From NCBI GenBank assembly GCA_017531225.1, contig JAFXLL010000010.1, positions 523,813-587,812 of the forward strand: DNA of 64,000 nt, in the 5' to 3' direction. Each line of letters begins with the position of its first letter. The stretch's first letter is position 1. This stretch comes from Bacteroidales bacterium (lineage in GTDB: Bacteria > Bacteroidota > Bacteroidia > Bacteroidales > F082). Position numbers and translations under genes: made by a program. Positions 60,957 through 64,000 of the stretch are shown here, piece after piece. The notes beneath the pieces were generated by a model that had not been told where the DNA came from, ran no database searches, and was given only the letters and a program-made list of their open reading frames with translations.

Positions 60957-63494
60957 ATGAAGAAGCTCCTTGTTCTCGCTGTTCTGCTGACGGCCTTAAC
61001 GACGGCTTTTGCCCAACCTGCCCATCACATCACATTCAATGGAACAGACCAATTCATGGTCATACCGCATAACGAAGACTTCAATATTGCTGCCGACCAA
61101 AGCTTCACGGTCACGGGATGGGTGCGCAACGAGACTTATACCAGCTATCCACGCTATGTGTGCAAGCGCGATATGTCGGTGCAAAGTGCGGGTAGCGAAC
61201 GTACGGGATATGAGTTCTTTGGCACGGGCAGTGTGGGCCAGTCGCTGGGACTTAATACGCCCACTTCGACCTCGGGTCATGCCTTGTCGATCTATACGGG
61301 TGTCACGGTGCCGATAGGGGAGTGGATGCACTTTGCACTTGTGGTGGATCGTCAGAATAACGAGATTCGTATTTACCATAACGGTCAGACCAACAGTAGT
61401 TGGGTGGCACCAGTGAATGACTGGGCCGTGACCAATACGCACGACTTGTTTATAGGGGCAGGTAACAGCGGTGGACAGCCAACTAATTTCTGCAACGGCT
61501 CGTTCGGCAATGTGAGATTCTACCATATGGCATTGGATGCCGATGAGATTAATGTTGACATGAGTGCAGATGATTTATATGATCTGCATCCTGGTATGGC
61601 GAATCATTTGAAAGCCGCCTACGATTTCTCAACAGTATGGATTGCCGACAACATGTTGGCCGACCTCTCAGGCCACGGTCACAACGCACAGATGGTCAAT
61701 TTCAACTTTGGTGACGCTGAGATTCTAAATGTTACCTTGACCCAAGACACCCGTATGACGGGTCGTGGCAACACGAATGACGTACTGCTAAAAGCAGCGG
61801 TCAGTTTTGGCGGTGACAATGCCGTGGTCGGACTGCAATCCATGGTGTTGAACCTTGGAGGAACTACAGATCTGAGTGATATTAAAGAGGTTAAAGTGTA
61901 TTCAACTGGTTCTGTCAACGCTTTTGACGAACGCCATCCTGATAATGCCACTTTGCTTGGTAGCATAGAACCTGCTGCAGGCGACTTGATTTGCAACTTA
62001 CAAGGCAACCTCGTCTCGGGCACCAATTACCTGTGGGTCGTGGCGCATGTGGCTGGCCATGCTACTGAGGGCAACACAATCGATGCTTCACTGAAGTCGA
62101 TTACGACATTGGAAGAGACTTATGAGTTGGCTAATCCTTCGCCCGATGGTAGCCGTGAAATCATTCTTGCACATACCTTGCTTTTGCAGCCTGGAGACTA
62201 TAACTCAACCAATTACCGTATCCCTGCCGTCATCACAGCAAAGGACGGAAGCATCGTGGCGGTCACCGACAAGCGCAAATACAACGAAGGCGACCTGCCC
62301 GAGGACATCGACATCGTGTGCAACCGAAGCACCGATGGCGGTAACACCTGGAGCGAGCCTTACACCATTGCCTTAGGCACGGGCGTCAACCATGGCTTCG
62401 GTGATTGCGCCTTGGCATGGAGCAACGACGACAACGGCCTCATCGCAGGCTTCGTGGGCGGCCCCGGCTTGTGGTATTCCACCCCGTCAAATCCAATCCG
62501 CACCTATATCTGTAAGAGTTATGACAACGGTCAGACCTGGACCGAACCTGAAGACATCACCAACTTCATCTTTGGAGACAACTGCATCGTGCCTGAGCAG
62601 CGCACATGGCGCGCCTCGTTCTTCGGTTCAGGCAATGGCTTACGCACCTCTACGGGCCGCATTATGTTCGTGGCTGCTATCCGTGAGACTACGGCGCAAG
62701 TGCTTTACAACCATGCCGTCTATTCCGACGACAACGGTCAGACATGGCATGTGTCAGGTCGTGCATCTTCATCGGGCGACGAGGCCAAGGTCACCGAGTT
62801 GGTTGATGGCCGTATCCTGATGAGCATCCGACATGGTGGCAACCGCTGGTACAACATCTCTGAGGACGGCGGCGAGACTTGGCAGCCCACCACCTCCACT
62901 TGGTACGACATCACCGCGCCAGCTTGCAATGGCGACATGATCCGTTATACTTCTGTGAACCAAGGTCACGACAAGAACCGCCTGCTGCATTCAGTGCCTT
63001 ACGGTAACTCACGTACCGATGTAACGGTCTATGTGAGTTACGATGAGGGTGAAACTTGGCCGGTGAAGAAATGCATTGTGCCCTACAGTTCTGCCTATTC
63101 CTCGCTCTGCGTCTTGCCCGATGGTACCATTGGACTCTATGTCGAAGAAGCCTACGCTGGTGCTTCTGGCTATTCGACGGTGTTCTACAACTTCAGCCTC
63201 GAATGGCTCACTGATGGTAACGACACTTTTGACCCGACGGGAGTGTCTGAAAACCAAATACAAACGGAGTCGTTGAATGTTTATCCTGTGCCCGCCTCCT
63301 TCTTTGTCACGATTGAAGCGGAAGGGATGAAGACCATCAATGTTTACAATGCTTTGGGACAGCTTGTCAAGTCGGTTTCTGCTGATGGGACTTCGGAAGT
63401 CTGCTTGGATGTTTCAGAGTGGGCTGCTGGTGTGTATTTGGTTGAGGTTATGGATACTAACGGCATGAAAAAAAGCGGCAGGTTGGTCAAATGA
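60957..63494 (+). CDS. T9SS-exported sialidase with N-terminal LamG domain (845 aa)
   Basis: Start MKKLLVLAVLLTALTTAFAQ at 60957, a signal peptide. Residues about 20-210 are a LamG/concanavalin-like fold (FTVTGWVRNE, GEWMHFALVVDRQNNEIRIYHNGQ). Then comes a beta-sandwich of the BNR-associated N-terminal kind (NVTLTQDTRMTGRGNTNDVLLKAAV). The catalytic six-bladed propeller starts NYRIPAVITAKDGSIVAVTDKR and holds Asp boxes STDGGNTW, SYDNGQTW, SDDNGQTW, SEDGGETW and SYDEGETW. It contains RIMFVAAIRE and ILMSIRHGGNRWYN. It releases sialic acid from glycans; the RIP motif and propeller length fit family GH33. The last ~70 residues are a T9SS sorting domain (LNVYPVPASFFVTIEAEGMKTINVYNALGQLVKSV...GVYLVEVMD). 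No sialic acid catabolic genes are adjacent. Confidence 0.92.
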   Translation: MKKLLVLAVLLTALTTAFAQPAHHITFNGTDQFMVIPHNEDFNIAADQSFTVTGWVRNETYTSYPRYVCKRDMSVQSAGSERTGYEFFGTGSVGQSLGLNTPTSTSGHALSIYTGVTVPIGEWMHFALVVDRQNNEIRIYHNGQTNSSWVAPVNDWAVTNTHDLFIGAGNSGGQPTNFCNGSFGNVRFYHMALDADEINVDMSADDLYDLHPGMANHLKAAYDFSTVWIADNMLADLSGHGHNAQMVNFNFGDAEILNVTLTQDTRMTGRGNTNDVLLKAAVSFGGDNAVVGLQSMVLNLGGTTDLSDIKEVKVYSTGSVNAFDERHPDNATLLGSIEPAAGDLICNLQGNLVSGTNYLWVVAHVAGHATEGNTIDASLKSITTLEETYELANPSPDGSREIILAHTLLLQPGDYNSTNYRIPAVITAKDGSIVAVTDKRKYNEGDLPEDIDIVCNRSTDGGNTWSEPYTIALGTGVNHGFGDCALAWSNDDNGLIAGFVGGPGLWYSTPSNPIRTYICKSYDNGQTWTEPEDITNFIFGDNCIVPEQRTWRASFFGSGNGLRTSTGRIMFVAAIRETTAQVLYNHAVYSDDNGQTWHVSGRASSSGDEAKVTELVDGRILMSIRHGGNRWYNISEDGGETWQPTTSTWYDITAPACNGDMIRYTSVNQGHDKNRLLHSVPYGNSRTDVTVYVSYDEGETWPVKKCIVPYSSAYSSLCVLPDGTIGLYVEEAYAGASGYSTVFYNFSLEWLTDGNDTFDPTGVSENQIQTESLNVYPVPASFFVTIEAEGMKTINVYNALGQLVKSVSADGTSEVCLDVSEWAAGVYLVEVMDTNGMKKSGRLVK

Positions 63495-63503
63495 CGAATT
63501 GAA

Positions 63504-63533
63504 TTGCAGTTTCAAAGTTTTTCCGTACCTTTG
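63504..63533 (+). promoter_or_regulatory. Promoter of fusA
   Basis: TTG (63504-63506), 19-bp spacer, TACCTTTG (63526-63533). The ATG is at 63589, so the leader is about 50 nt. Confidence 0.7.
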
Positions 63534-63588
63534 CAGCCCGAATCAGGAACCTAATTTTTATTTGAAATAATTGAAAATCAAATAAATA

Positions 63589-64000
63589 ATGAGTTTAAAC
63601 ATTTCAAAATTGAGAAACATCGGTATTGCTGCGCATATCGATGCTGGTAAGACTACGGTTTCGGAACGCATCCTGTTCTTCACGGGCGTCAACCGTAAAG
63701 TGGGTGAAACGCATGATGGACAAGCCACCATGGACTTTATGAAACAAGAGCAGGAGCGCGGCATCACCATCGCTTCGGCAGCCATCACTGCCCATTGGAA
63801 CGGCTATCAGATCAACCTTATCGATACTCCCGGCCACGTCGACTTCACTGTCGAGGTGGAACGCTCGCTGCGCGTCATCGACGGCATGGTGGCGGTGTTT
63901 TGCGCCGTGGGTGGCGTGGAGCCGCAGTCGGAGACGGTGTGGAACCAAGCCGACAAATACCGCGTGCCCCGCATTGCCTTCGTCAACAAGATGGACCGCA
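63589..64000 (+). CDS. fusA: Elongation factor G, N-terminal part (cut by the window edge)
   Basis: EF-G drives translocation in protein synthesis and ribosome recycling. The visible 137 codons start [23 protein letters not shown] (P-loop AHIDAGKT). They include the G2 region ([13 protein letters not shown]), G3 (DTPGHVDFT, with [17 protein letters not shown] after it), and the start of G4 (NKMDR). The rest is off the window. It lies 94 nt after the sialidase gene with its own promoter. Long frames on the opposite strand in this region are antisense shadows. Confidence 0.95.
   Translation, partial: MSLNISKLRNIGIAAHIDAGKTTVSERILFFTGVNRKVGETHDGQATMDFMKQEQERGITIASAAITAHWNGYQINLIDTPGHVDFTVEVERSLRVIDGMVAVFCAVGGVEPQSETVWNQADKYRVPRIAFVNKMDR

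Noticed and set aside
1-64000. tRNA, rRNA, riboswitch or integrase/attachment sites
   Set aside because: I scanned all gaps (none over 300 nt) and saw no cloverleaf, known riboswitch core or integrase-like protein.

Overview
The window reads as chromosome of a member of the Bacteroidota, most likely order Bacteroidales. The evidence is a gliding-type lipoprotein GldB, several secreted proteins with type IX secretion (T9SS) C-terminal sorting domains (YPNPT...GQ...G.Y), a DUF3098 protein, an OmpA/porin-type outer-membrane set, and promoters of the Bacteroidetes form (TTG, about 19-20 bp, TAnnTTTG). No rRNA, tRNA, CRISPR array, transposase or phage gene was found. Both window edges cut genes: an unknown secreted protein at the left and elongation factor G at the right.

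Layout. (1) 1-16.3 kb is an accessory surface-protein region. One leftward operon carries a GLUG/YGGG protein, a 2228-residue protein built almost wholly of YGGG rungs in four super-repeats, and a truncated secreted protein. A second GLUG/YGGG paralogue follows. Each GLUG/YGGG gene is divergent from a small DUF5618-like gene with a duplicated promoter, and a third DUF5618-like gene completes the set. (2) 16.3-27 kb holds a zinc-ribbon membrane protein, a broken T9SS gene carrying a palindromic repeat, and two copies of a module pairing a TPR/transmembrane/HTH regulator-like lipoprotein with T9SS-exported proteins (BNR propeller, BspA-type LRR, and one unrecognised fold). The three intact exported proteins share one central domain. 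(3) 27-38 kb is core metabolism: glyS, queA, truB, uppP, a DUF3098 gene, ftsX, a methylcrotonyl-CoA carboxylase-like carboxyltransferase, an ABC exporter and a U32 peptidase-family protein. (4) 38-47.6 kb is a tandemly duplicated three-gene O-acetylation cassette (AlgJ-like, MBOAT, AlgJ-like, twice). (5) 47.6-64 kb holds a small lipoprotein, an AsmA-like giant, two outer-membrane barrels, nadE, an OmpA-family protein, a nucleoside phosphorylase, cinA, gldB, a ComM/YifB ATPase, a T9SS sialidase and fusA.

The most unusual points are: the four-fold super-repeat of the giant YGGG protein and its promoter-linked DUF5618 partners; the duplicated regulator-plus-cargo modules; an AlgJ-like family in which the DxHW aspartate position is glycine in all four copies; an NAD synthetase whose glutaminase domain has glycine where the catalytic cysteine is expected; a perfect palindrome carried in frame inside a T9SS signal; and two heptanucleotide tandem repeats. 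All functions come from reading motifs by eye; no database search was run.
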